Shown here: positions 1 through 8,016 of the stretch, in pieces
How positions within the stretch are numbered: position 1 is the stretch's first letter
How the letters are laid out: every line of letters begins with the position of its first letter
Assembly: GCA_019638615.1 (NCBI GenBank)
Contig: JAHBTL010000001.1
Span: forward strand, 62,001 to 126,000
Reading direction: 5' to 3'
Length of the DNA: 64,000 nucleotides
Source: Chitinophagaceae bacterium
Lineage (GTDB): Bacteria; Bacteroidota; Bacteroidia; Chitinophagales; Chitinophagaceae
The notes under the pieces: model-generated
What the model saw: only the letters and a program-made list of their open reading frames with translations
Told to the model about the DNA's origin: nothing
Databases searched by the model: none
Made by a program: the position numbers and the translations under genes

Positions 1-195
1 CACGGAACAGCCTTCGATATTGCTGGCAAAAACAAAGCCGATGAATCTTCTTTCCGCCAGTCTGTATTTTCCGCCGTTGATGTTTTCCTGCAAAGGATTG
101 AATACGCCAACAACCGCTCTAATCCCATGAAGCGCATGTCGGGCGCTGTATTGACCAATGCGGAAGATGAGAAGATAGAGGAGCCGGGGGGGTAA
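1..195 (+). CDS. pdxA: 4-hydroxythreonine-4-phosphate dehydrogenase, C-terminal part
   Basis: The frame is open from base 1 and ends with TAA at 193-195, giving the last 64 residues of a protein that begins outside the window. It opens with HGTAFDIAGKNKADESSFRQ, which resembles the C-terminal PdxA signature containing the metal-binding histidine of the HGTA(Y/F)DIAG motif. PdxA oxidises 4-phosphohydroxy-L-threonine with NAD in the DXP-dependent vitamin B6 pathway in the cytoplasm. After the conserved helix the tail is low in similarity and ends E-E-P-G-G, which is common for this end of the protein. The family assignment rests on this one motif, so it is strong but not complete. Confidence 0.85.
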   Translation, partial: HGTAFDIAGKNKADESSFRQSVFSAVDVFLQRIEYANNRSNPMKRMSGAVLTNAEDEKIEEPGG

Positions 196-881
196 GCAGT
201 CCGCGAACAGGATTTTGTGCAAGTATAGTATTCATTTGCCCACTGTGGCACTGGAAACGTGGGAACAATGCGGGCTCTTTTGCAGAGTTGGCTTTTGTCT
301 GTTAGTTTTGAACACCTTGCAAAAGAGCCTTCATTGGTGTGTTGGTGCGCTTTCCCTTGCCTATCAACTTTAATAAGGATATATTAGTAATTTATTCTAG
401 TCGCTATCCTGAGATAAAATCAATAGAGCATTCTACATTCAGCAATAGGCTTGATGGGTAACCAGAGTATTCAATATTGCCAATTTCGATTTCATTCAAA
501 ATAAAATAATCTTCTATTGATATTGGCTTACCTGTAGTGATTTCTCAATAAAAAGTCGTTGACAAGCCGTTAAACCTGTATTTTTATGGCTGATTATTTG
601 CATAGTGTTAGCATATTTAATAAATTACCTTTACAGCGTAAAACAAAAAAAAGAATTATTAAAGATAAAAAAGGAAGATAGGTTGGATTGGATCTGGATG
701 CAATTCCGCAATGCAATGCTACTTCCTTAGATACCGGGGAGGCCTTGAATAAAGGTTTCCCTTTATTTTTTCTTATGTTGAAAGATCGCTGTGATGGATT
801 AGTACCTAATGTCTGGACTAATAATTAATCAGAAAGCATAGTAATCATATAAATCAAATAAATCATAGTCCAGACAGCTTT
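196..881. other. 686-bp gap without a convincing gene
   Basis: This stretch is AT-rich and holds no ORF with recognisable similarity. It contains a 12-bp perfect inverted repeat (273-284 with 318-329) and a 31-codon ATG frame at 586-681 whose product is lysine-rich and unconvincing. The rest shows no promoter, tRNA or repeat that I can support. Confidence 0.6.
273..329. repeat. 12-bp perfect inverted repeat downstream of pdxA
   Basis: GGCTCTTTTGCA at 273-284 is the exact reverse complement of TGCAAAAGAGCC at 318-329, separated by 33 bases. It lies about 80 bases after the pdxA stop codon. It could fold as a long-loop hairpin at the 3' end of the transcript, but no T-run follows, so it is not a classical intrinsic terminator. 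Confidence 0.6.
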
Positions 882-1808
882 TTATAAAAAGCTATCGCTT
901 TCGCGGTACGCTTTTATCAACGCCAGTTCGCCTTCTTTACCCGGCTTTGAATTGCCATGCTCCATACCCATCACACCCTTATATCCTTTGTCGTAAATGT
1001 ATTTGAAAACATTTTTATAATTGATTTCACCGGTAGTAGGTTCTTTTCTGCCAGGGTTATCACCGATCTGGAAGTAAGCGATCTCGCTCCATGTAAGTTC
1101 TATATTCCTGATCAAATGCCCCTCATTCTTCTGCATGTGGTATATATCGTATAAAATTTTGCATGACGGGCTGTTGACTCCCCTGCATATTTCGTAAGTC
1201 TGGTCAGACGTACGGAGGAAAAGATTGGGAGTATCGCTCAATGGCTCCAGCACCATAACAATGCCGTGCGGCTCCAGTATCTCCGCTCCCCTGCGAAGCG
1301 CGTCAATAACATGCCCTGTTTGCACTCCAACAGGAAGGTTCCTCTCAAAATCGCCCGGTACTACGGTTACCCATTTGGCATTTACCCTTTTGGCTATTTC
1401 AACCGACTGCCGGCAGCCATTCAAAAATATATCTACATACTCTTTTTTCCCAGCTGCCAGTGAGTTCTCGGAGTTACCGCCTTTGGGCACTACAAAAACG
1501 CCCATCGTCATTCCTAACTTTGCCAGGGTTTCTCCTATTTTTTTCTGCTGTTCTACCGGTCTGCCCGACATACCATTGTCTTCAATGGCACGAAAGCCCT
1601 GGTCATACATGTATTTTATCTGGTCGATAAAATCATTGCCGCCAAGGTTTTTAAACATACCGTCATGTGGCGCATAATTCAGGTTAAATGTTTTTTCTGC
1701 CGAACCTGGAACAGGTATTTCATTGCGATCTCCCGCCACAGCACCCGACCCCACTATTGCCGAAGCGCCGGCAAGCAAGCCAGTTTGTAAAAAATTTCTA
1801 CGTTGCAT
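882..1808 (-). CDS. Secreted sugar phosphate isomerase/epimerase-like TIM-barrel protein
   Basis: The product (308 aa from the start chosen here) begins MQRRNFLQTGLLAG, a twin-arginine-like export signal followed by a hydrophobic stretch, so folded export is likely. An upstream in-frame start at 1892 would put 28 hydrophobic residues before the twin arginines and is rejected. The body fits the xylose isomerase-like TIM-barrel family that includes hydroxypyruvate isomerase: ligand segments such as VLEPLSD, the LYDIYHMQ segment and the C-terminal GMEHGNS carry the acidic and histidine residues that bind metal in this family. Substrate is unknown. It stands alone on this strand and is divergent from the SUMF1-Gfo/Idh pair; such proteins often sit beside Gfo/Idh oxidoreductases in sugar catabolism (family knowledge), so a shared role is plausible. 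Confidence 0.85.
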   Translation of the reverse strand: MQRRNFLQTGLLAGASAIVGSGAVAGDRNEIPVPGSAEKTFNLNYAPHDGMFKNLGGNDFIDQIKYMYDQGFRAIEDNGMSGRPVEQQKKIGETLAKLGMTMGVFVVPKGGNSENSLAAGKKEYVDIFLNGCRQSVEIAKRVNAKWVTVVPGDFERNLPVGVQTGHVIDALRRGAEILEPHGIVMVLEPLSDTPNLFLRTSDQTYEICRGVNSPSCKILYDIYHMQKNEGHLIRNIELTWSEIAYFQIGDNPGRKEPTTGEINYKNVFKYIYDKGYKGVMGMEHGNSKPGKEGELALIKAYRESDSFL

Positions 1809-1989
1809 AATTAAGTTGAGTTTGAAAAATAAAAATAGAACAAACCAGAGCAAAAAATCAAAACATTTTAAAAGGCTGCTGACATCATTCAATCATTTGC
1901 CTGCCTGTACAGGGCTTTTGCAATAATTAACGCTCACATTTCAATACTTTTCTTATCTTTCCTCTCCAATTTTAAAAAGTTTACAAAAG

Positions 1990-2940
1990 GTGAGAAAGCC
2001 CGGATTTACAGTTGCATTCGTTTTATTTACACTTATTACTACCGCCCAGGATGACTTCAAAGCATACGACCAGAAAGTACCTGAAAGTCAATTAAATATT
2101 AAAATGGTTCCTGTGCCCGCAGGTTCATTTACCATGGGGGGAAGCGCCTCAGATAAAGCTGCAAAGCCAGATGAAAACCCTGCCAGGAAAGTGAACATAG
2201 AAGCTTTCTGGATGGGAGCATATGAAATAACCCACGATATTTTTGATATCTTTTTCCGCGATGAAGCCACTTCGGTAGGGTCGGCAGTGGATGCGGTGAC
2301 CCGGCCCACTCCGCAATATATTGACCTTAGCTGGGGCATGGGGAAAACCGGCGGCTTCCCGGTAAACAGCATGAGCCAGGATGCAGCCATGATGTTTTGC
2401 AAATGGCTCTATAAAAAAACAGGTATTTTTTACCGTTTGCCCAGCGAAGCAGAGTGGGAATATGCCTGCCGCGCAGGCAGCACTACTGTCTATCCCTTTG
2501 GCGACAATGTAAAAGAGCTGGGGAAATATGCATGGTATAAAGGCAATAGTAAAAACAAGTATCAAAAAGTAGGGCAAAAATTACCTAATTCCTGGGGATT
2601 GTATGATATACTCGGCAATGTTTCGGAATGGACACTTGATCAATATGACGAGAGGTATTTCGACAAAATAAGCGACAATGCATCGGAGCCCGTTTTAGCG
2701 CCTGCGAAACGTTATCCCAGGAGCATCAGGGGCGGCAGTTACCTGGACGGACCGGAGCTATTGAGAAGCTCCAGCAGGCAACATTCAGAGCCTTCGTGGA
2801 ACAAAAGAGATCCCCAGATCCCTAAAAGCCGCTGGTGGCTTACCGATGGCATGTTTGTTGGTTTCCGGGTTATCCGCCCGGTTAAACAGCCCAGCGCCGA
2901 AGCAGCAGAAACGTTTTACAACACTTATCTTAAAAATTGA
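1990..2940 (+). CDS. SUMF1/formylglycine-generating-enzyme-fold protein without catalytic cysteines
   Basis: The 316-aa product starts at GTG; no in-frame ATG lies upstream, and a signal peptide follows directly (MRKPGFTVAFVLFTLITTAQ). SUMF1-fold hallmarks are present: VPVPAGSFTMGG at about residue 41, EITHDIFDIFF, a RLPSEAEWEYACRAG block, LYDILGNVSEWT, IRGGSYLDG and the terminal VGFRVIRP. In true formylglycine-generating enzymes two cysteines follow the GGS motif; here the segment reads GGSYLDGPELLRSSSRQ, with serines and no cysteine, so sulfatase activation is unlikely. A binding or structural role in the periplasm fits better. The gene lies 28 bp before the Gfo/Idh gene and is probably cotranscribed with it. 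Confidence 0.85.
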   Translation: MRKPGFTVAFVLFTLITTAQDDFKAYDQKVPESQLNIKMVPVPAGSFTMGGSASDKAAKPDENPARKVNIEAFWMGAYEITHDIFDIFFRDEATSVGSAVDAVTRPTPQYIDLSWGMGKTGGFPVNSMSQDAAMMFCKWLYKKTGIFYRLPSEAEWEYACRAGSTTVYPFGDNVKELGKYAWYKGNSKNKYQKVGQKLPNSWGLYDILGNVSEWTLDQYDERYFDKISDNASEPVLAPAKRYPRSIRGGSYLDGPELLRSSSRQHSEPSWNKRDPQIPKSRWWLTDGMFVGFRVIRPVKQPSAEAAETFYNTYLKN

Positions 2941-2968
2941 TTGCTCATAACCATAAAATCAAAATTGC

Positions 2969-4288
2969 ATGGACAACAATAATAATTCAGGGAACAATAC
3001 TTCCCGCCGCGAATTTGTAAAAAATTCATCGCTGCTGGCTGGCGGACTGATCGCCGCTCCTTTTTTAAGCAGGGCCAATTATTTTTCCGGAGCTGATGAT
3101 ACCATTAAAATCGCCCTGATCGGTTGTGGAGGCCGGGGTACCGGCGCCGCTACACAAGCCTTGCTAACCAAACAAAATGTAAAGCTGGTAGCCATGGCCG
3201 ATGCCTTCCAGGACAGGCTTGACAGTGCCTACAAATCAATAGGCGAGGAAATAGACGCAAAAAGGATCGATGTTCCGGCCGAAAGAAAATTTGTAGGCTT
3301 TGACGCGTACAAAAAAGCCATCCCGCTGGCAGATGTGGTAGTACTTGCGACACCTCCCGGTTTCCGTCCGATACATTTTGAAGAAGCTGTAAAGCTGGGT
3401 AAGCATGTATTCATGGAAAAGCCGGTAGCCACCGACCCTGCAGGCGTTCAAAAGGTACTGGCGGCAGCGGCAATAGCCAAACAAAAAAAATTAAATGTAG
3501 TGGTGGGCCTGCAGCGTCATTACCAGAACTCCTACCGCGAGCTGTTTAAACGCAAAGATCTTATTGGTGATATAACATCCGCACAGGCATGGTGGAATGG
3601 TGATGGCGTATGGGTGCATCCACGCAAAGAGGGGCAAACAGAAATGGAATACCAGATGCGCAACTGGTATTATTTCAACTGGCTTTGCGGCGATCATATC
3701 ACCGAGCAGCACATTCATAATATAGATGTGATCAACTGGTTCAAGGGCGCCTATCCCGTTAAAGCACAGGGTATGGGTGGTCGCGAAGTAAGAACCGGTA
3801 AGGAATACGGTGAAATTTTCGACCATCACTATGTTGAGTTTCATTATGCCGATGGCTCTATCCTTAACAGCCAGTGCCGGCATCAGCCTAAAACCATGAG
3901 CAAGGTAGATGAGTTGCTGATTGGAACAAAAGGAAAAATATTTGCAGGAGATGCCAATATTAAAGATCACAAGGGTAAAGTAATTTACCAGTTCGATAAA
4001 AAAACAGAGAACAATCCTTACCAGAGCGAGCACGATGAATTGTTCGAGGCCATAGCAAAAGGGCAATACAAATTCTGGGATGCTGAAAACGGGGCTAAAA
4101 GCAGCATGACCTCTATTATGGGTCGCATGGCTACCTACAGCGGCCAGGTAATTGATTGGGATAAGGCTTTAAACTCAGGCATAGATATTCAACCTAAAGT
4201 ATACGATTGGGCTGCATCTCCATCGGTGTTACCCAACGCAGATGGGTTTTACCCGGTTGCTATACCAGGTACAACCAGGTACGTTTAA
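2969..4288 (+). CDS. Gfo/Idh/MocA family oxidoreductase, Tat-exported
   Basis: The 439-aa protein starts with a hydrophilic asparagine-rich stretch and then a Tat signal (SRREFVKNSSLLAGGLIAAP). A Rossmann dinucleotide motif IALIGCGGRGTGA follows at about residue 48, and the family lysine motif MEKPVATDP at about 149, then the substrate-side GDHITEQHIHNIDVINW region with the histidine and aspartate typical of the family. The reaction is expected to be NAD(P)-dependent oxidation or reduction at a sugar hydroxyl; exported members often carry a tightly bound cofactor. It is the second gene of a two-gene unit and ends before a bidirectional terminator. Confidence 0.92.
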   Translation: MDNNNNSGNNTSRREFVKNSSLLAGGLIAAPFLSRANYFSGADDTIKIALIGCGGRGTGAATQALLTKQNVKLVAMADAFQDRLDSAYKSIGEEIDAKRIDVPAERKFVGFDAYKKAIPLADVVVLATPPGFRPIHFEEAVKLGKHVFMEKPVATDPAGVQKVLAAAAIAKQKKLNVVVGLQRHYQNSYRELFKRKDLIGDITSAQAWWNGDGVWVHPRKEGQTEMEYQMRNWYYFNWLCGDHITEQHIHNIDVINWFKGAYPVKAQGMGGREVRTGKEYGEIFDHHYVEFHYADGSILNSQCRHQPKTMSKVDELLIGTKGKIFAGDANIKDHKGKVIYQFDKKTENNPYQSEHDELFEAIAKGQYKFWDAENGAKSSMTSIMGRMATYSGQVIDWDKALNSGIDIQPKVYDWAASPSVLPNADGFYPVAIPGTTRYV

Positions 4289-4310
4289 AGAGCATATTCA
4301 CGGTACTTCT

Positions 4311-4342
4311 GAAAAAAGACGCTTTAAAAAGTGTCTTTTTTC
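4311..4342. terminator. Intrinsic terminator, symmetric, after the Gfo/Idh gene
   Basis: GAAAAAAGAC and GTCTTTTTTC form a 10-bp perfect stem around a 12-base loop, with a T-run on the plus side and an A-run on the other, 23 bases after the stop of the oxidoreductase gene. It can work in both directions. Confidence 0.85.
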
Positions 4343-4720
4343 TTTATATAACGGTGCCGGCTATGCGTAAAGTATTGAAATAAAAAGAACTGTACAACAA
4401 AGAATTCAAAGCGCACATTAATTGATATACATCAACAAAAAACACACAATAAATCCTGTTTTTTAAAACATCACTTTCTACATTTGTCAAACAAATTCAT
4501 GGTTGCAGCATCGCTGCCACTGTTCCAAGCTACTCCTGTACAAAGCCACAAATTCTGATTCCTGAATTACCCTGATACTTAAGAACCACAGGGCTTTGCC
4601 TTACCATTCAATACATTTTTCCTCTATCCCCAAAAACCACCCGGCTACCGATTGACACATTTTCAATATCAGGGCGAAAAGCCATTCAATTACCGGCAGA
4701 GAACCTCTAAATTGAAAAAA
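4343..4720. other. Gap upstream of the small secreted protein gene
   Basis: This is an AT-rich 378-bp gap. The only signal I can support is a TACATTTG match to the Bacteroidota -7 box at 4479-4486. If used, it would give the downstream gene at 4721 an untranslated leader of about 230 bases. No ORF or RNA gene is evident. Confidence 0.5.
4479..4486 (+). promoter_or_regulatory. Candidate -7 promoter box (TACATTTG)
   Basis: The octamer fits TAnnTTTG, the -7 element known for Bacteroidota housekeeping sigma factor. No TTTG-like -33 element is found about 20 bp upstream (CCTG is there instead), so the support is partial. Confidence 0.4.
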
Positions 4721-5152
4721 ATGAAAAAGTTGATCGTGATTATTTACATAGCAGCCGCTACCATCCTTTTTGGATACGCAAAGGCAGATAATACACATAC
4801 CGCAGATCATCCGTCTATTGTTGCTGAAACAATAACCGATGCCCGGTCGCCGGTTCAAATTGAATCGTTACGGGCCAGATTTGTAAAGAAAACTGTCGAG
4901 ATAAACTGGAGCATTGCAACAGAAGCAGGCAATAAACAGTTTGAAATTCAGAGAAAGGCTGATGGCGAGGACTTTAAAACCATTGGAATCGTATTTACGC
5001 TGGAAGACAGCGGCGCTTCTAAAAACTATATATTCAAAGACGATTTAAAAGGCGTAAAAAAGAAAGAGATATCGTACAGGATTAAACAAGTAAGCATTGA
5101 CGAACAATACAGCTTTAGCAATATTGTATTAGCAGAGGCTACGCGTTCTTAA
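4721..5152 (+). CDS. Small secreted protein with a beta-sandwich segment common in T9SS cargo
   Basis: The chosen start gives MKKLIVIIYIAAATILFGYAKA, a clear signal peptide; the longer frame from 4652 would bury it. The mature part (about 120 aa) has the pattern LRARFVKKTVEINWSIATEA-FEIQRKADGEDFKTIG-YRIKQV-YSFSNIVL, a fibronectin-like unit often placed just before T9SS sorting domains in Bacteroidota. The same pattern recurs near the C-terminus of the 1043-aa protein encoded at 10811-13942. Here the unit stands alone without a sorting domain. Function is unknown. A strong terminator follows. Confidence 0.7.
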   Translation: MKKLIVIIYIAAATILFGYAKADNTHTADHPSIVAETITDARSPVQIESLRARFVKKTVEINWSIATEAGNKQFEIQRKADGEDFKTIGIVFTLEDSGASKNYIFKDDLKGVKKKEISYRIKQVSIDEQYSFSNIVLAEATRS

Positions 5153-5199
5153 AATATTGATCAAGAGTTTATATAGAGGTTGTGAATTCCTAATCGGAA

Positions 5200-5228
5200 A
5201 AAGGCCCCTTGTCCAGGGGGCCTTTCAT
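5200..5228 (+). terminator. Intrinsic terminator
   Basis: AAAGGCCCC (5200-5208) pairs with GGGGCCTTT (5217-5225) across a short loop and is followed by a few Ts. It lies about 50 bases after the stop of the 143-aa secreted protein gene. Confidence 0.85.
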
Positions 5229-5392
5229 TAAAAAATCACTTCCTCCGTTTTCCATCCAATGAAATATTACTACTTTTAGTGTTACAACCTCCCTTAATGT
5301 TTTCATTATTTAATCTCCTTTGAGTAAACCGGTAATTTAATTCGTAAGCATCATTGTCCGTACCCGTACATCATCAACTAAACAACGAGGCA

Positions 5393-6076
5393 ATGAAACA
5401 CATTATCGGTACCTTTAAAACGATTGCACTAAGCAGTGCGGTCGCCATGCTCCCGTTTTGCATTTATGCAAATGAAGGAGGCAACAAAAAGAAAAAAGAA
5501 CAGGCGGAAGCTGTTAACAATGCTCCCGAAGTGGAAGTAATTTCCTTTACCGGGAAAAGGCAGGATAATAATAAGATAGACCTGCTTTGCAAGGTAAAAA
5601 GCAATTGCTGCTACAGCATTACTGTTGAGCGCAGTAAAAACGGCAAGCGCTTTTCCGGGATTGGAAATTTTTCGGATAACAAGCAACTGGCAGAATATGC
5701 TTTTTCTGACGGCAGCCCTTTGAAAAATACCAATTACTACCGGTTAAGATTAACCGACCATAAGGGAAATGTATCCTACTCTAAATTAATGGTGGTACAA
5801 CTATACAACACGGATGCCTTATCTATGGTAAGCGTTACCCCAAATACGGCCCTGCAGGATATACATATTAATGTGCAACTGAAGAACAGGGCATTTGTAG
5901 TAATGAAAATTACTGATGAGAAAGGGCGGGAAGTAATACAAAAAAGACTGGCAGGTACGGAAGGATTGAATACATACGAGCTGGAAGGCACACATACAAT
6001 GATTCCCGGTAATTACTTGCTGGAAGTGCGTGTTAACAACACAGATCAATTGTTGCTGCCTTTGATCAAAGATTGA
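5393..6076 (+). CDS. Secreted protein with T9SS-tail-like C-terminus
   Basis: The 227-aa product begins MKHIIGTFKTIALSSAVAML, a signal peptide, so this ATG is preferred over the alternative start at 5354. After a lysine-rich linker it carries a beta-sandwich unit (ISFTGKRQDNNKIDLLCKV, then YYRLRLTDHKGNVSYSKL) and a C-terminal part with a sorting-domain-like pattern: SVTPNTALQDIHINV, MKITDEKGREV and a final GNYLLEVRVN. The usual asparagine-proline start of a type A sorting domain is replaced by TPN, so secretion through T9SS is only a possibility. It resembles the upstream gene at 4721 in domain type. No function can be assigned. Confidence 0.7.
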   Translation: MKHIIGTFKTIALSSAVAMLPFCIYANEGGNKKKKEQAEAVNNAPEVEVISFTGKRQDNNKIDLLCKVKSNCCYSITVERSKNGKRFSGIGNFSDNKQLAEYAFSDGSPLKNTNYYRLRLTDHKGNVSYSKLMVVQLYNTDALSMVSVTPNTALQDIHINVQLKNRAFVVMKITDEKGREVIQKRLAGTEGLNTYELEGTHTMIPGNYLLEVRVNNTDQLLLPLIKD

Positions 6077-6121
6077 TGAAAGGCCTTAAAAGGTAAACCC
6101 CGTTTTCTCAGGTATCCTACA

Positions 6122-6150
6122 AGCGCAGAATATTTCTGCGCTATTTTTTT
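6122..6150 (+). terminator. Intrinsic terminator overlapping the end of the opposite gene
   Basis: AGCGCAGAA and TTCTGCGCT form a 9-bp perfect stem with a 3-base loop, followed by seven Ts on the plus strand. It terminates the plus gene ending at 6076. Its right arm and T-run contribute the stop codon and last lysine codons of the minus gene ending at 6141. Confidence 0.9.
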
Positions 6151-6461
6151 ACTTTTCCTTTGCCCACATAATCCTGCAGGTTCTTAACATATTCTTCAAA
6201 TGCGTTAAGGCCCCTTGGGGTTAATTTACAAAGCGTTTGCGGATAATTGTCTTTAAACCTTTTTTCCACATCAATATAACCAGCCTCTCTCAGCTTCTGT
6301 ATCTGCACACTAAGATTACCGGCCGTTGCATTGGTTTTTTCGCGTAAAAAAGTAAATTCTGCTTCTTTTACTCCTACCAGTAACGACACCACCGCCAGCC
6401 TGAGTTGAGAATGCAATATGGGATCAAGGTCTTTAAACATTTGCTCCGCTTCGTTGGTCAA
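6141..6461 (-). CDS. Winged-helix transcriptional regulator (HTH_34/MarR-like)
   Basis: The 106-aa protein is a single winged helix-turn-helix domain: DPILHSQLRLAVVSLLV, then LREKTNATAGNLSVQIQKLREAGYI as recognition region, then the wing VEKRFKDNYPQTLCKLTPRG. This matches the small regulator family in which the domain stands alone and works as a dimer. Its start overlaps the 3' end of the membrane-protein gene upstream by 29 bp, so the two are translationally linked. Such pairs in Bacteroidota commonly control their own membrane partner and neighbouring transport genes (inference). The last codons coincide with a terminator hairpin for the opposite strand. Confidence 0.88.
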   Translation of the reverse strand: MTNEAEQMFKDLDPILHSQLRLAVVSLLVGVKEAEFTFLREKTNATAGNLSVQIQKLREAGYIDVEKRFKDNYPQTLCKLTPRGLNAFEEYVKNLQDYVGKGKVKK

Positions 6462-7116
6462 GGTATTTTCTCCGCAGCATTAGCCCGGGTATCAGCCAGC
6501 AGCAAACAGCCGCCAGGCCCGACAATAACATGTCGTAAGTAAAGCTGGTAAACAATGATACTATAAAAAAAGCATAACAAATGCCTGCTCCTGCTAAAAA
6601 AGGGCGGTATTTTGCTATCAGCCCTGTTGCCAACGTTGGAAATGCATATACTGCCATCATGATCGATGAAAAACTAGGCGCAAAAATTTTAAAGGGTTTT
6701 ATCTCTCCTGTTTTTACATTCTTCGAAAATATTTCCAGGTCATTCTGCGCCAGTATACCGGGAGAAGTAAAATAAGTAACGTTGGCATATACCAGCATAG
6801 CCGCAATTGTAATCACATATACCATCCAGATGGTATCTATCGCGCTCTCCTCGTAAGTTTTTGTGATCTTCCGCTTATTTTCCTGTATTACGATCCATAC
6901 CTGGGGGATGATCGCCACGCATGTAAGATACCAGATATTGAAGCCAATATCAAATTTCCAGAATGACTGGGCAAAGCTGAAAAATGAACAAAACGAAATG
7001 ACAACTCCCCATAAAATAGTACTTGCGCCACTTTCATGAAAATGCATTTTTGCCTTACCGATCATTTCAGTAATAATGTTCAGGCTTTCCTGTTCGCTAA
7101 GTTGTTTTTCTATCAT
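6433..7116 (-). CDS. Multi-pass inner-membrane protein paired with the regulator
   Basis: The 227-aa protein begins with a soluble helix (MIEKQLSEQESLNIITEMIGKAK) and then has about six hydrophobic segments, including STILWGVVISFCSFFSFAQ, WMVYVITIAAMLVYANV and MLLSGLAAVCCWLIPGLML. No catalytic motif is seen. It overlaps the winged-helix gene by 29 bp, with the membrane protein translated first. A role in sensing or sequestering the regulator is possible but is inference from arrangement only. Confidence 0.75.
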   Translation of the reverse strand: MIEKQLSEQESLNIITEMIGKAKMHFHESGASTILWGVVISFCSFFSFAQSFWKFDIGFNIWYLTCVAIIPQVWIVIQENKRKITKTYEESAIDTIWMVYVITIAAMLVYANVTYFTSPGILAQNDLEIFSKNVKTGEIKPFKIFAPSFSSIMMAVYAFPTLATGLIAKYRPFLAGAGICYAFFIVSLFTSFTYDMLLSGLAAVCCWLIPGLMLRRKYLDQRSGANV

Positions 7117-7124
7117 AATATTTG

Positions 7125-7340
7125 AGATTTCAAATTTGAGATGTTTGGGGTTTATTGTTTATAGTCTGGAGCTAAGAATAATGGACAATGGATGATGGAC
7201 AATGAAATCACCGTCAACCGTCAATTGTCAATCTTCAATCAACCTGTACCCTGCAACAACCATCAAATCTCGAATTTCAAATCTCAAATTCCCAACATCC
7301 CCAAACCATAAACTCGAAACCACAAACCACCAACCCCACA
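7125..7340. repeat. Intergenic word-repeat array
   Basis: The gap is built from short recurring words: TTTGAGAT, CAAATCTCAAAT, CCATAAACTCGAAACC, CAATTGTCAAT and TGGACAATGG. Read in the direction of the minus-strand gene that ends at 7343, the part next to its stop is G/T-rich (GGTGGTTTGTGGTTTCGAG) and the far part is A/C-rich (CCAGACTATAAACAATAAAC). The same design recurs at 10320-10810, 21652-21835 and 24787-25008. Confidence 0.75.
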
Positions 7341-7342
7341 CC

Positions 7343-7972
7343 CTACTTACACTGTGCCAGCATTTCTTCTGTCAGCTGCTTGCCCCAACGGGGATACAAT
7401 GGTTTCGGATCTTCTGCATTGAATAAAGAAAGCGCCTTTTCCAACACAGGTTTAGCTTTTGCTTTACCGCCACCAAATTGTTCGGGTGTACCGAATATAC
7501 CTGCCCCTTGCAGGTAATATAACCTCGGGTTGTTAGGATCAAGCTGCAAGCCTTTTTTCATTGCTGCCTCGCTTTCGGCTCCATATGTACTCCAGCGCGA
7601 CTGCGGGTCAACCAGCATTTGTTGGGTAGCCGCCATATTGCGTATGGTGCACAGCTCCGCATTGTCTTCTATTGCTTCTGCTTTCGCGCACAGTTCTTTC
7701 ACCCGTGTCGCATTCGTATCCTTGTCTATTGCAGGGTCTGTCCATGCGGGAGTGAGCAAACAAAGAGCGGCATAGTAATAGGGCAGCCATTGTGTTTTTT
7801 CAGCATCGCCGATTCTTTGAAATGCATCTGCCAGGCTTCTCCAGCCGGCGGCAGACTTCACAGTATCCATTGCAGTCAGCCTTGCTTCCATCGCCTTTGT
7901 ATACTTATCGCTTTGAGCGGTAACATTCAGCACGGCTATGCTTAGAATAGCCAGTATCCATCCTTTTTTCAT
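7343..7972 (-). CDS. Exported TPR-like protein
   Basis: The 209-aa protein starts with a signal peptide (MKKGWILAILSIAVLNVTAQ). The rest is helical with TPR-like elements, for example WRSLADAFQRIGDAEKTQWLPYYYAAL and EAAMKKGLQLDPNNPRLYYLQGAGIF, and a glycine-rich insert EQFGGGKAKAKPVLEKAL near the end. It is encoded 44 bp downstream of the TonB-dependent receptor gene in the same direction, so the two are likely cotranscribed and may form an envelope complex. No enzymatic motif is visible. Confidence 0.8.
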   Translation of the reverse strand: MKKGWILAILSIAVLNVTAQSDKYTKAMEARLTAMDTVKSAAGWRSLADAFQRIGDAEKTQWLPYYYAALCLLTPAWTDPAIDKDTNATRVKELCAKAEAIEDNAELCTIRNMAATQQMLVDPQSRWSTYGAESEAAMKKGLQLDPNNPRLYYLQGAGIFGTPEQFGGGKAKAKPVLEKALSLFNAEDPKPLYPRWGKQLTEEMLAQCK

Positions 7973-8016
7973 TTGTGTTTCATTTATATGTTATTGCATT
8001 ATCGCGGTAAAAAGTT

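Noticed and set aside
586-681. 31-codon ATG frame in the gap after pdxA
   Set aside because: The product is lysine-rich and AT-driven, with no recognisable motif or promoter.
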